Positions 46,889 to 56,897 are shown, counted from the first letter of the stretch. The stretch is DNA of 64,000 bases from Akkermansia muciniphila (GCA_945900775.1 CAMDJP010000006.1:1-64000); one strand, 5' to 3'. The notes: generated by a model from the sequence alone, not told the origin. Made by a program: numbers and translations.

Positions 46889-47260
46889 TCAGTTCCGACG
46901 GGCGACGGCGCGAGCGTGCTCGATCAAATCCCAGAACTTCGGATTATCTTGCAGCGCCTCATCCTCGCCGGTGGGGAGGCTGGAGCGGAAAAGGAAGTCC
47001 TTGAGCGTGTTCTTACTCAGGATGCGGTGGACGACGATGCCGAGCGGGTGCCGCTCGAAATAGATGCGGTAGTCGCCGATGCCGAAGCGGTGCAGAGTGC
47101 GGCCGCGGCGCTTTAGAGTGCCAAATCGGTCGGCCTCACTGCCAATCAACTCGCTGGGCACTCCACGGAATTCTCCCATGATGTGGAGCTGCAGCTCCGC
47201 CGGCATCCGTGACAACTCCGCCGCACTGGTGGGGTTAAAGATGATTTGGAAAGGAGTCAT
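46889..47260 (-). CDS. RelE/ParE-type toxin-like protein
   Basis: LKRRGRTLHRFGIGDYRIYFERHPLGIVVHRILSKNTLKDFLFR; ATG at 47260, because the ORF upstream part is the tRNA. Confidence 0.75.
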   Translation of the reverse strand: MTPFQIIFNPTSAAELSRMPAELQLHIMGEFRGVPSELIGSEADRFGTLKRRGRTLHRFGIGDYRIYFERHPLGIVVHRILSKNTLKDFLFRSSLPTGEDEALQDNPKFWDLIEHARAVARRN

Positions 47261-47272
47261 AGCGCTAGCGGT

Positions 47273-47347
47273 TGGTAGCCCGTACGGGAATCGAACCCGT
47301 CTTTCAGCCTTGAGAGGGCCGTGTCCTAGCCGATAGACGAACAGGCC
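47273..47347 (-). tRNA. tRNA-Glu (anticodon CTC), CCA encoded
   Basis: GGCCTGTTCGTCTATCGGCTAGGACACGGCCCTCTCAAGGCTGAAAGACGGGTTCGATTCCCGTACGGGCTACCA folds as a cloverleaf. Confidence 0.95.
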
Positions 47348-47493
47348 AAGCCGCGGAGAATCAGCGTGCCTCAAGAGACCCCCGATTGTCAATTGAAACC
47401 TTCGGCCAAAGGGACACCCGAATCCGCTAAAAAACGCTAAATAAAAATTATCCAGACCCCTTTACAAAATTAAGAAAGGTTATACATTTTAAC

Positions 47494-48993
47494 ATGCCAA
47501 ACACCGGCTCAACCTACCGGAAACCGTACCTCACCCTCACATTTCTCTTCACCGGCCTCGCGGCGCTGCTGCTGCTAGCCGCGATTGTTTACTGGCGCGC
47601 ACACCGCGCCCCGGCGCTCTTCGTCAAGACCGATGCCAACCCGAAGGCAGCCGTGCTTGGCAGCGCGCTCGCTGCGGCGAAACGGCTCAATTACGTCCAC
47701 GTCGAGCCACGGGTCGCGACGCGCCTCGCCCAAGAAGGGGCCGAGGTCCGCTTGGCGTTGTTCAAAGGCGAGACGCACACGTTCCGGGTCGAGCAGGTCT
47801 CGCAGAACCAGAACGGCAGCACCACCAGCGTCGGGTCACTCAAAGGCCAGCCGGAGAGCCAAGCCATCCTCGTGGCTGGCGGCGGGTCGCTCGCCGGCTC
47901 GATCCATTTCCCCGACGGCCGCCTCTACGTCCTCTATCCGCTACCGGATCAGGTCCTCGCCGTAATGGAGGTCCTGCCCGAGTTCCAGCCCGACTGCGAT
48001 CGCACGCATTCGAAGCCCATCTATTCACCCGATGGCAAGGCGGTGATGGCGTTCCAGACTGTGCCGAAGGTAGCCAAAGACATCAAGAGCACACGCATCC
48101 AGCTGCGCATAGCGACGACCCGGTCAACGGGCAACGGCGACAGTGGAACCAAAACGATTACACTTACTGGCAAACCAACCGTGAGCAAGCCAACGCCACC
48201 CAGTAATCCGAACGGCACCGGCACCAAGACCACAAAGACCGCCGGCACGGGCTGCCGGAAACCCAAAAGTGGCGGCGCGGCGCCCAGCGCCAAGCCTGGC
48301 TCCGGCGGGGGGACTATTGACATTCTCATCGCTTACACGCCGGGCGCGGTCGCCAATCACGGCGGCGTCACCAACGTGCAAAACATGATTAACCTCGCCG
48401 TGGCGCAGGCGAACACGGCGTTCCAGAACAGTGAGATCAACACCAACCTCCGGCTCGTCCACACTACGCAAGTCCAACACAGCGGGACCTCCATCATGAA
48501 TGACCTCAGCGCTGTCACGAGTGGCACCTCGCCTGCGATGAAGCAGATTCATGATCTTCGCAAGCAACACAAAGCCGACCTCGTTTCCCTCTTCACCGAA
48601 GCCCATGGCTCGTCCGCGGTAGGTGTGGCGTGGTTGGGGAGCAGCAGTATGCCTCAGTACGGTTTCAGCGTGGTGGAGCTCTGGACCGCTCCGATGATGA
48701 CCTTCTCCCACGAGGTCGGCCACAACCTCGGCTGCAACCACAACACGGGCGACAAGGGTATCTACAACTACTCCGTCGGCCACCGGTTCAACGGCACCGC
48801 GACAAGCGGCTCAGGTCAGTCGCAATACCGCACGGTGATGTCTTACGCGCCTGGCACGCGCGCGCTGTATTTTTCCAATCCCAGTGTGAGCTACCGCGGC
48901 ACAGCTACCGGCGTCAAAGATCAGAACGATAACTCCCGCACCGTCAATCAGACCGCTGGCACCGTTGCAAAGTACTCGGATAGCTTGCAGTGA
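47494..48993 (+). CDS. Secreted reprolysin-like (M12-type) zinc metalloprotease
   Basis: IDILIAYTPGAVANHGG; TFSHEVGHNLGCNHNTGD (HExxHxxGxxH); RTVMSYAPG. Confidence 0.92.
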   Translation: MPNTGSTYRKPYLTLTFLFTGLAALLLLAAIVYWRAHRAPALFVKTDANPKAAVLGSALAAAKRLNYVHVEPRVATRLAQEGAEVRLALFKGETHTFRVEQVSQNQNGSTTSVGSLKGQPESQAILVAGGGSLAGSIHFPDGRLYVLYPLPDQVLAVMEVLPEFQPDCDRTHSKPIYSPDGKAVMAFQTVPKVAKDIKSTRIQLRIATTRSTGNGDSGTKTITLTGKPTVSKPTPPSNPNGTGTKTTKTAGTGCRKPKSGGAAPSAKPGSGGGTIDILIAYTPGAVANHGGVTNVQNMINLAVAQANTAFQNSEINTNLRLVHTTQVQHSGTSIMNDLSAVTSGTSPAMKQIHDLRKQHKADLVSLFTEAHGSSAVGVAWLGSSSMPQYGFSVVELWTAPMMTFSHEVGHNLGCNHNTGDKGIYNYSVGHRFNGTATSGSGQSQYRTVMSYAPGTRALYFSNPSVSYRGTATGVKDQNDNSRTVNQTAGTVAKYSDSLQ

Positions 48994-49011
48994 CACACAG
49001 TGGACCAAAAG

Positions 49012-49043
49012 AAAAAGGCCGCGCGGAATGGCGCTGCCTTTTT
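49012..49043. terminator. Bidirectional rho-independent terminator between convergent genes
   Basis: AAAAAGGC...GCCTTTTT arms with internal GCG/CGC pairing. Confidence 0.8.
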
Positions 49044-49060
49044 CGTTCAAATCCCCGAGC

Positions 49061-49802
49061 TTACGGCAACATTTGCACCTCGCCAGTACTGAGGTCGTAG
49101 CGGGCGCCGATCACGAGAATTTTATTCTCCTTCACCGCCTCAGCGAGCGCACCGGGGGGTCCGCTTGATTTCGTCCACCATCAGCAGCGCGTTCACCTTG
49201 ATGGCATTGTCGAGCAGGTCGCCCGGCAACCCTTTCGCCCGCACCACCGCCGGTCGGATGGCGTCGACGAGGAAGGCGATGTTGCCGTGCGGGTGCTCCC
49301 CCTTCAACACTACGTCCATCGTGGCCTTCACCGCGCCGCACTTCTGGTGACCCAGCACCACCACCAACGACGAGCCGAGGTGCGCCGCTGCGTACTCGAT
49401 GCTCGCGATGGCTTCGTCGCTCACCACGTTGCCGGCGAGGCGCACGACAAAAAGATCGCCCAAGCCCTGATCGAGCACGACCTCGGGCGACACGCGCGAA
49501 TCGGCGCACGCCAACACGATGGCGAAGGGGTGCTGGCCTTTCGCCACTTCCACACGTCGGTCGGAGTTCTGATTGGGTCGCTCAGCCTTGGCGGAGATGT
49601 AACGCTCGTTGCCGTCCACCAATCGCTTCAATGCGCTCTCGGCGGAAACCTTCGGCGCATCGTGCGGATCAGCGTGGCGCGCAGCGGGAGCGTTTGCTGG
49701 CGCACCCGCGGGCGGCACATCCTTGGCGCGAAGGGTGACGATGAGGCCGGCAAAGAGAACGATTGCCACGCTGCCGAGAATCCGTTTGCTGAGCGTTTTC
49801 AT
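49061..49802 (-). pseudogene. Exported beta-class carbonic anhydrase with a homopolymer frameshift near the C-terminus
   Basis: ORF 49140-49802 has VLACADSRVSPEVVLDQGLGDLFVVRLAGN and VVLGHQKCGAVKA; deleting one G from the run at 49154-49159 restores ...KRTPGALAEAVKENKILVIGARYDLSTGEVQMLP to TAA at 49061. Confidence 0.85.
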
Positions 49803-49888
49803 AGTGATAGGCTGCGGAAAATCTGCCAGAATATGGGTGCGTACTCTCCTTTAACAGCTGCATTAGCGCAACGCTTTTATACTAGGGC

Positions 49889-50707
49889 GTGCCACGGAAA
49901 AGATTGGCCAAGCCGCCGTCGTCGCCCTACAAAAAGCTGGTGGGTCAACGCATCAATGTATTACTGACCGGTTCCGCGGGACGAGTCGGCCAGGCCGTCG
50001 TTGCCGAACTGCAGGCGCGCGGTCACGCCGTGCGCGGATTCGACCGCGTGCCAACGCCGGGTCTGGAGGATGCAGTCACGGGCGATGTGACTCACGCCAG
50101 CGCGGTGCAGCGCGCGATGGCTGGCATCCATTCCCTCATCCACCTCGCCGCCGTGCCGGACGACGTGGAGACGCCACGCGCCGTGCTCGAGGAACTTTTC
50201 CCAGCGAACATCACCGGTCTCTACCACGTCATGGAAGCCGCGCGCGCAGCCGGTGTGAAGCGCGTGGTGCTTCCCAGCAGCGGGCAGGTGAACTGGTGGC
50301 AGCAACAGCGCGGCCCGTGGCCCATCCGCGCCGAGGATATGGCCAGCCCGAAATACTGGTACGCAGCCACCAAGATGTTCATGGAATCCATTGGCCGCGG
50401 TTACGCCGAAACGCACGGACTGAGCGTCATCGTCGCGCGGCTCGGCTGGTGCCCGCGCACACCCGCACAGGTGGAAGAGATCGCTGCGGAAGCGTGGGCG
50501 CAGGATGTGTATCTCAGCCCCGGCGACGCTGGTCGTTTCTTCGCAGCGTCCATTGAAGCTCCAGCGGACATCCGCTTCGCCACCGTTTATGCCGCGAGCC
50601 AGTTCATCCATAAACAGCGCTTCGATCTGGAATCGGCGAAACGCCTACTCAACTACGAACCGCGCGAGCACTGGCCGCAGGGAATCGAGTTCCTCCTCGG
50701 CCGCTGA
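49889..50707 (+). CDS. NAD-dependent epimerase/dehydratase (SDR, extended)
   Basis: NVLLTGSAGRVGQAVVAEL, IHLAAVPDD, YAATKMFMESIGRGYA. Confidence 0.92.
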   Translation: MPRKRLAKPPSSPYKKLVGQRINVLLTGSAGRVGQAVVAELQARGHAVRGFDRVPTPGLEDAVTGDVTHASAVQRAMAGIHSLIHLAAVPDDVETPRAVLEELFPANITGLYHVMEAARAAGVKRVVLPSSGQVNWWQQQRGPWPIRAEDMASPKYWYAATKMFMESIGRGYAETHGLSVIVARLGWCPRTPAQVEEIAAEAWAQDVYLSPGDAGRFFAASIEAPADIRFATVYAASQFIHKQRFDLESAKRLLNYEPREHWPQGIEFLLGR

Positions 50708-50722
50708 GATTCTCGTGGCGAG

Positions 50723-51733
50723 TTAACGAACAATCTCGCAGCGGGTCAGCGCCGTTCGCAAGCGGCTCACGGCCTCTTCGCTGAGTTTGTTTCCAGAGAG
50801 AGTGATGCGCCGCAGATTCTTTAGTGTGATGAGCGTTTCCACCGAAACATCGGTGAGGCCGCAGCTTGGAACCACGAGCTCTTCCAATCCCACCAAACGA
50901 CTCAGCGGCGCGGCTCCGGCATCGCCGATTGCCCCGTAAACACGCAGCACGCGCAGCGAAGGAATGCCCGCGGCGTGACGCACGCCCTCGGCCGACGCCT
51001 GGCCGTCGTGCAAGTCGAGCTCGCGCAGCGCCGGCAGCTTCGCTACCGCAGCAACAGCTGCGCCGGTCGCCTTGCGGCTGCCGAGTTGCAGACGGCGCAG
51101 GCCGGTAATCTTCGCGAGATGCACGGCGCCGGCATCGGTGAATTGCGTGTGCACAATCTCAATCCGCTCGAGCTGCGTGAGCCGGCTGATCTCGCGCAGC
51201 CCCTCGTCGTCCACCGGTGTGTAATGGAAGTTCAAATTGCGAAGTTCACCCAACGCGCCGAGCGCCCGGAATCCGCGCCCGGTGCAGTGCGTAGAGGCGA
51301 GCGAGAAAACCTGCAGTTGCGTTAGACCAGCGAGCGCGGCAAGCGAATCGTCCGTGACCGGCGTGAGCGTGAGGTTCAGGCGGCGGAGATGACCGAGCCG
51401 ACCGACATGCGCGAGGCCCGACCCACGGACATCACAGTTGGCGAGGTCGAGATTCGTGAGTGTCGTCTGGCCGACGAGATTCGCCAGCCACGCGTCGTTC
51501 ACTTTCGCGTTCAGCCCTCCTTTACCTTTGAGCGGATTATTGCCGTCGTAAAGGTCGAGCGTGATTGGCGTGCCGTTGGTCAGGTCGAGCCGACCGCCCA
51601 CCGCCTGAACGGCGACCAAAAGCTTCTGTACCGCTTCGGCTGAAGGCAGCCCGGCAGCTTGCTTGGTAGGAGCCGCACAACCGGCGGCAAAAAACGTGAA
51701 GCCAAGCAGGATTGCCAATTTTCTCATGGGCAT
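50723..51733 (-). CDS. Leucine-rich-repeat lipoprotein
   Basis: Lipobox FAAGCAAPT; repeated LxxLxxLxLxxTxVTDxxLAxLAGLTQLQxF. Confidence 0.85.
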   Translation of the reverse strand: MPMRKLAILLGFTFFAAGCAAPTKQAAGLPSAEAVQKLLVAVQAVGGRLDLTNGTPITLDLYDGNNPLKGKGGLNAKVNDAWLANLVGQTTLTNLDLANCDVRGSGLAHVGRLGHLRRLNLTLTPVTDDSLAALAGLTQLQVFSLASTHCTGRGFRALGALGELRNLNFHYTPVDDEGLREISRLTQLERIEIVHTQFTDAGAVHLAKITGLRRLQLGSRKATGAAVAAVAKLPALRELDLHDGQASAEGVRHAAGIPSLRVLRVYGAIGDAGAAPLSRLVGLEELVVPSCGLTDVSVETLITLKNLRRITLSGNKLSEEAVSRLRTALTRCEIVR

Positions 51734-51821
51734 CGGACGCCGGTCCGCGCCAATCCGTTCAATGAAAGGTGGCCACGCGACTGTTGCCAATGGCTGTGCG
51801 TTGGCGCACAGTTTCAAACCT

Positions 51822-53615
51822 ATGAACACCCGAATTCTGATGTCGCTTGTCCCGCTGGCCTTCGCGCTGCGCAGCCTTGCCGCCGAGCCACTCAGTGACG
51901 ACGCTCAGCCGCTCGCGGCGCGCATCACCGAAGTGACCGTCTACGCCGACCGCGCGCAGGTGGTGCGCCAGGCGCCGGCACAGCTCGCGCCGGGCACGTC
52001 GCGCTACGCCTTTGCCAAATTACCGGGTTGGATCGATGAAGGCTCCGTGCGCGTGACGCTGGCTCCCGCCTCTGCCGGCAAGATTCTCGACGTGCAGGTC
52101 CGCCGCACGTTCCTTGCGAAGCCGACCGACGACGAGTTCCTCAAGGCCGAGGCCGCCGTGCGTGAGATCTCCGACGAGGTCGCTGCGCTCGATGACGAGA
52201 AGTCCGTGCTCGATGCTCAAACCAAGCACGTGGACGCCATCCGGATGTTCTCGCTCGAGAAGTTTCCCAAGGACGCCGCCGCGCGCGAAGTCAAGCCGCA
52301 GGAGTACAGCGCCGCTGTCGAGTTCATTGCCGAGTCGTTGCGTAAGACCGCCGCCGCGCGACGCGAGCTGGAGAAGAAGCGTCGCAATCTGCAGCCAGAA
52401 CTGCAGGCCCGTCAGCGGCGTGCCGAGGAGTTGCGCCAACGTTCGCAGCTCGAGCAGCGTACCGTGATCGTCACCGTGCATTCCGCGGCGGCGGCAGCGG
52501 CGACACTGACCCTCAGCTCGATGCTGCCCGGCGCGACATGGGAACCCGTGCACGAACTGCGCGCCAGCAACGGTGTCACCAACCTCGCGCTCACCTCCTA
52601 CGGCACTGTCACGCAGAGCACCGGCGAAGATTGGACCGGTGTCACGCTTGCTCTTTCCACGCAGCGTTCGACCGAAACGATGAAGATTCCCGAGTTGCAC
52701 GGCCTTCTCCTTGGCAACAGCCGCGCCGCTGTGCGCGCGGTGAACCGCATCGACACTTTTCAGGACGCGAACCGCAACTGGTTTGCGCAGAACGGCTTTT
52801 TCTTCAATTCCGCAAACCCGGACGCAGCGCAGCAGAGGGAGTATGCGGACAACCAGAAGTTGATGCTCGGACAGAGCCTCGTCGCGAGCGCCGCCTTCGA
52901 GCACCTCCAGCAGCGCGGCACCTCGGCGCATTTTACTGCGGTTGGCGGGCAGACCATTCGCGCCGATGGTCGGCCCGTGCGCGCGCCAATCGGCGCAGCC
53001 GAGCTTGGTGCCAAGCGGCACATTGTCGCTGCACCGGAGCTTTCGCTCAACGCCGCCCACACGGCCGATCTCGCCAATACCGGCAAGCAACCATTACTGC
53101 CCGGCAAGGTCGCGCTCTACATTGATGGCGCCTTCCTCGGTCTCACCGAGACCGACTTCGTCGCACCCGGCGAGTCGTTCGACGTATTCCTAGGCGTTGC
53201 CGATCAGATCAAGCTCTCCCGCGTCGTGGATCCGAAGCGCAGCGAGTATTACCGCAGCGGCACGCGCACGCGGATGAAAGTGGCCTATGTCCTCACCGTC
53301 GAGAACCTCGCCGACAAACCCGCCACCGTGCAACTCGCCGACCGCATCCCGGTCTCCGAGGTGGAGGAAGTCCGCGTCTCCAGCGTGAAGACGACTCCGG
53401 AAGTGAAAGCCGATATCAAGGGGCTACTGCGCTGGGCCGTCGCGCTCGGACCGAAGCAGACAAAAGAATACCGCATCGAATACACGCTCGAGTATCCGGC
53501 CGATCTGCCTCAGCGAGCTGATCCAAAAAAGCCGTCCGCACCTGGATCGACACTTCATTTCGAAAGTGATCTGAAGCTGCAGATTCGATCGCTGGAAGAT
53601 GTATTGAAGAAGTGA
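51822..53615 (+). CDS. DUF4139/mucoidy-inhibitor MuiA-like protein
   Basis: ARITEVTVYADRAQVVRQ; PGATWEPVHELRASNG; TQSTGEDWTGVTLALSTQR; start MNTRILMSLVPLAFALRSLAAEP preferred. Confidence 0.88.
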   Translation: MNTRILMSLVPLAFALRSLAAEPLSDDAQPLAARITEVTVYADRAQVVRQAPAQLAPGTSRYAFAKLPGWIDEGSVRVTLAPASAGKILDVQVRRTFLAKPTDDEFLKAEAAVREISDEVAALDDEKSVLDAQTKHVDAIRMFSLEKFPKDAAAREVKPQEYSAAVEFIAESLRKTAAARRELEKKRRNLQPELQARQRRAEELRQRSQLEQRTVIVTVHSAAAAAATLTLSSMLPGATWEPVHELRASNGVTNLALTSYGTVTQSTGEDWTGVTLALSTQRSTETMKIPELHGLLLGNSRAAVRAVNRIDTFQDANRNWFAQNGFFFNSANPDAAQQREYADNQKLMLGQSLVASAAFEHLQQRGTSAHFTAVGGQTIRADGRPVRAPIGAAELGAKRHIVAAPELSLNAAHTADLANTGKQPLLPGKVALYIDGAFLGLTETDFVAPGESFDVFLGVADQIKLSRVVDPKRSEYYRSGTRTRMKVAYVLTVENLADKPATVQLADRIPVSEVEEVRVSSVKTTPEVKADIKGLLRWAVALGPKQTKEYRIEYTLEYPADLPQRADPKKPSAPGSTLHFESDLKLQIRSLEDVLKK

Positions 53616-53632
53616 ACAACCTCTTCAGCCGT

Positions 53633-55093
53633 TCACTTGAAGGGCAATAAGCGCGAGAGCAGCAGGCATTGCACGAGGCCGCTCACGCTCGCCACCGAGA
53701 CGAGGATGGACCAACTTTTCAGCGTCTCCGCCTGCGTGAAGCCGCTGACTTTGCTGACCGTCCAGAAGCCGGCGTCGTTCATCCACGAAAACATCTTCGA
53801 GCCGAATCCGACCGCGAGAAACAAATAGAGCGTATGATACGGCACGTCGACATGGCCGGGCGACAACGGATCAATCAGCGCCCACACGATGGCCGAGCCG
53901 GTAATCATCGCGACCGTCGCCGAGCCTTGTGCAACGCGAATGAGAGCCGTGACAGCCCACGCCACAAAAATCAATTCCGCGCCCGCGCCGCGAGCGAGCC
54001 CTTGCACATATTTGCCGACACCCGCGTGCTGAATCATCGCGCCAAATGCACCGCCCGCGCTGGCGATGAGGATAATCATTCCCGCAAGGTGCAATGGTTT
54101 GCCGGCCAGTTCGCTGAGTTGTGTGAGGGTTAACTGTCGTTGCCGCGCTACGAGCGTGAGGGCAATCACGACGCCGACGAGCAGCGCAATGTTGCGGTCG
54201 CCGAGAAATTCCAGCACAGGGAACAGCTCGGGGAATTCCGCACGGCCACCGAGCATTTTCAACACCGTCACCGAACCGATCAGCACCAGCGGCGCGAGTA
54301 CCGGCGCGACCGACCACGCTAGGGGCGGCAGCTCGTTCTCCGGCCGCGCCACGATGGCTTCGAGTTCCGCCCGCGTGGCTCCAGCTGTCTCGCGCATCGG
54401 CGCGTCCAGTTTTCGCGCGATACGGCGTGCGACAAACCACGTCACCAAGGCCGGAATAATTCCAGCCAGAATGCCGGCGAGAATGGTCAGGCCCACGTCG
54501 AGTTGCAGGTTCTCTGCCGCCGCGAGCGGTCCCGGATGCGGCGCGACGAGCGAGTGCGTCACCGTGCCGCCGCAGCAGATGGCGAGCACGTAGAGCATGT
54601 AGTCCCGTCCCGTCCGTAATCGCAGCGACTGCGCCAGCGGCAGCAGTAACATAAAATAAGTCTCGAAGAAGATTGGGATGGAGAGAAAATAGCCGCCGGC
54701 AAAAATGGCGTCCCCCGCGCGGCGTTCTCCGAAGAGCGAGAGAAAACGGCGCACCACCTTGTCCGCTGCGCCGCTCTCCACGAGACAGACGCCGATGATG
54801 GCGGCCAGTGCGATGACGACACCAATCTTGCCGGCCGTCTCGCCGAAACCTTTTACTGTGAGTTCCACTGCGGCGGTCCAATGGCCTCGCTCCTTCTTCG
54901 GATACTTCGTCGTGCCGATTTCCCCGGGTAACGGCTCGCGCGCGAGCACGCCGGCCAATATAGCGGCGATGATCAAGGCGAGGAACGCATGCATACGGAG
55001 TCCGCTAATGAGCAGGACGACCGTGGCGAGCGTGATGACGAATACGGCGAGCGGCCAGTGGCTTATGGCAGCTTCGGCGAGGAACGGTGTCAT
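53633..55093 (-). CDS. GntP-family gluconate/organic acid permease
   Basis: VCLVESGAADKVVRRFLSLFGERRAGDAIFAGGYFLSIPIFFETYFMLLLPLAQSLRLRTGRDY; GGTVTHSLVAPHPGPLA. Confidence 0.92.
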   Translation of the reverse strand: MTPFLAEAAISHWPLAVFVITLATVVLLISGLRMHAFLALIIAAILAGVLAREPLPGEIGTTKYPKKERGHWTAAVELTVKGFGETAGKIGVVIALAAIIGVCLVESGAADKVVRRFLSLFGERRAGDAIFAGGYFLSIPIFFETYFMLLLPLAQSLRLRTGRDYMLYVLAICCGGTVTHSLVAPHPGPLAAAENLQLDVGLTILAGILAGIIPALVTWFVARRIARKLDAPMRETAGATRAELEAIVARPENELPPLAWSVAPVLAPLVLIGSVTVLKMLGGRAEFPELFPVLEFLGDRNIALLVGVVIALTLVARQRQLTLTQLSELAGKPLHLAGMIILIASAGGAFGAMIQHAGVGKYVQGLARGAGAELIFVAWAVTALIRVAQGSATVAMITGSAIVWALIDPLSPGHVDVPYHTLYLFLAVGFGSKMFSWMNDAGFWTVSKVSGFTQAETLKSWSILVSVASVSGLVQCLLLSRLLPFK

Positions 55094-55370
55094 TGGCTGG
55101 TTAGTGCGCCAGAAGCGGCGCGGTCGTTCAAGCTTTTGCGTGCGACGTCACGCCGTCACTATTCACGTGAAAGGAGGAAAGGCCACTTGCGTGTTGCCAA
55201 GGCGCGCGGTTACGATTCCTACGTCAACACGATTTCTATGAGTCCCCAACCGTCCGCCGCTGTGCCGTTCCGCACCGCACTCCTCCCCTATGTTCGCCAA
55301 AAGGCGACGCGAGGTGCAGCCTTGACCAATGAGCGCCGCGTCTGGTGAAGTGACTTCAACGATTCCGCAC

Positions 55371-56897
55371 ATGTCTATTGGTCTCCTTGCCGTTGTCAGT
55401 GAAGTTAGCCTTTGGCCTTTGGCCGTGCTGGTGATTTCTATCGCGTTCGTCGTGGTGCTCATCTCTGTGGTGCGGGCGCACCCGTTCCTTGCGCTGATCC
55501 TCGCGGCGATTCTGGTGGGCTTGATGGCGGAGAAACTGCCCGGCGCGAAGGCCCGCGTGCCAACGCCGGATTCCCCGATGGTTGGTACGGACGGCAAGGC
55601 GCTGAAGAATCACTGGGTTCAGGCGGTGGAGTTGACGAGCATCGAGTTCGGGCGCACGGCGGGGGGCATCGCCATCGTCATCGGGCTGGCGACGATTATC
55701 AGCATGTGCCTGATGGAAAGCGGCGCCGCGGACAAGGTGGTGCGGCGGTTCATCGCGTTCTTCGGGGAGAAGAACGCCGGCGTGGCCTTGCTCCTGAGCA
55801 CCTACGTCCTCTCGGTTCCCATTTTCTTCGACACGATGTTCATGCTCATGGTGCCTCTGGCGCGGGCATTGCGATTGCGAACAGGTAAGGATTATTTGCT
55901 GTACGTCATGGCCGTGTGCTGTGGTGGCGTCATTACGCACTCAATGACCGTGCCGCATCCCGGTCCGTTAGCGATGGTGGAGAACCTGAAGATTGACGTG
56001 GGCGTGTCCATTCTTGCGGGCATTCTCGTCGGGCTTTTTCCCCTGGCGGTGGGCTGGTTCGTCTGCAAATGGCTCAACGCTCGCATCGAGATTCCGATGC
56101 GCGAGACTCCCGGAACCACGCTCGCTGAGTTGCGCTCCATCGTGGACAAGCCAGAGTCCGAGCTCCCCTCCTTCTTCTGGTCCATCACGCCGGTCATCCT
56201 GCCCATCTTCCTCATCAGCCTCTCGTCGTTCATGGTCATCGGTAAGGGCAACGACGTTTTCGTGAAACTGCTCGGCGGCAAGGAGTCCTTCGACTCCACG
56301 TTCGCGGCAGTCGAGTTCATCGGTAATAAGAGCGTCGCGCTGCTCATCGGCACGCTGGTCTCGATGTTCGTGCTCGCGCGACAGAAAGGCTACAATGTCG
56401 CGAAGATATGTGAGCTGATCGGCCCGCCACTGGAGACCTCTGGTACCATCATCCTCATCACAGCGGCCGGCGGAGCCTTCGGCCTCATGCTGCGCAACGC
56501 GGGTGTGGGCGAGGCGATTCAAGCGACCGCCAAGGGTCATGCGCTCAATATGATCTGGCTCTCTTACCTCGTCGCCGTGGTCCTCCGCGTGGCCCAAGGC
56601 TCCGCGACAGTCGCCATGCTTGCCACCAGTGCCATGATGTATCCCATCATCACAGGCGGTGCGGGTTTGCCTTACGACCCGATTTACATCTTCCTCGCCA
56701 TCGGCTTCGGTGGCTTCGCGCTCTCGTGGATGAACGACAGCGGCTTCTGGGTCGTAAGCAAGCTTGGCGGCCTGACGGAAGGCGAGACGCTCAAGACCTG
56801 GTCTGTGCTGCTCACCGTGAGCTCTATCGTCGGTGTGATTGCAACGTGGCTGCTCTCACTGATCTTGCCGTTTCCATTGGGGAAGCCGGGGCCGTGA
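55371..56897 (+). CDS. GntP-family gluconate/organic acid permease
   Basis: MCLMESGAADKVVRRFIAFFGEKNAGVALLLSTYVLSVPIFFDTMFMLMVPLARALRLRTGKDY; GGVITHSMTVPHPGPLA; start uncertain (55329 or 55371). Confidence 0.92.
   Translation: MSIGLLAVVSEVSLWPLAVLVISIAFVVVLISVVRAHPFLALILAAILVGLMAEKLPGAKARVPTPDSPMVGTDGKALKNHWVQAVELTSIEFGRTAGGIAIVIGLATIISMCLMESGAADKVVRRFIAFFGEKNAGVALLLSTYVLSVPIFFDTMFMLMVPLARALRLRTGKDYLLYVMAVCCGGVITHSMTVPHPGPLAMVENLKIDVGVSILAGILVGLFPLAVGWFVCKWLNARIEIPMRETPGTTLAELRSIVDKPESELPSFFWSITPVILPIFLISLSSFMVIGKGNDVFVKLLGGKESFDSTFAAVEFIGNKSVALLIGTLVSMFVLARQKGYNVAKICELIGPPLETSGTIILITAAGGAFGLMLRNAGVGEAIQATAKGHALNMIWLSYLVAVVLRVAQGSATVAMLATSAMMYPIITGGAGLPYDPIYIFLAIGFGGFALSWMNDSGFWVVSKLGGLTEGETLKTWSVLLTVSSIVGVIATWLLSLILPFPLGKPGP

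Noticed and set aside
47261-47392. Upstream extension of the toxin ORF to 47392
   Set aside because: It translates the tRNA-Glu gene itself; not a credible N-terminus
47460-47493. TTTACA...TATACA promoter-like boxes before the metalloprotease gene
   Set aside because: Spacing of about 14 nt and closeness to ATG make a sigma70-type promoter call unreliable without a mapped start site
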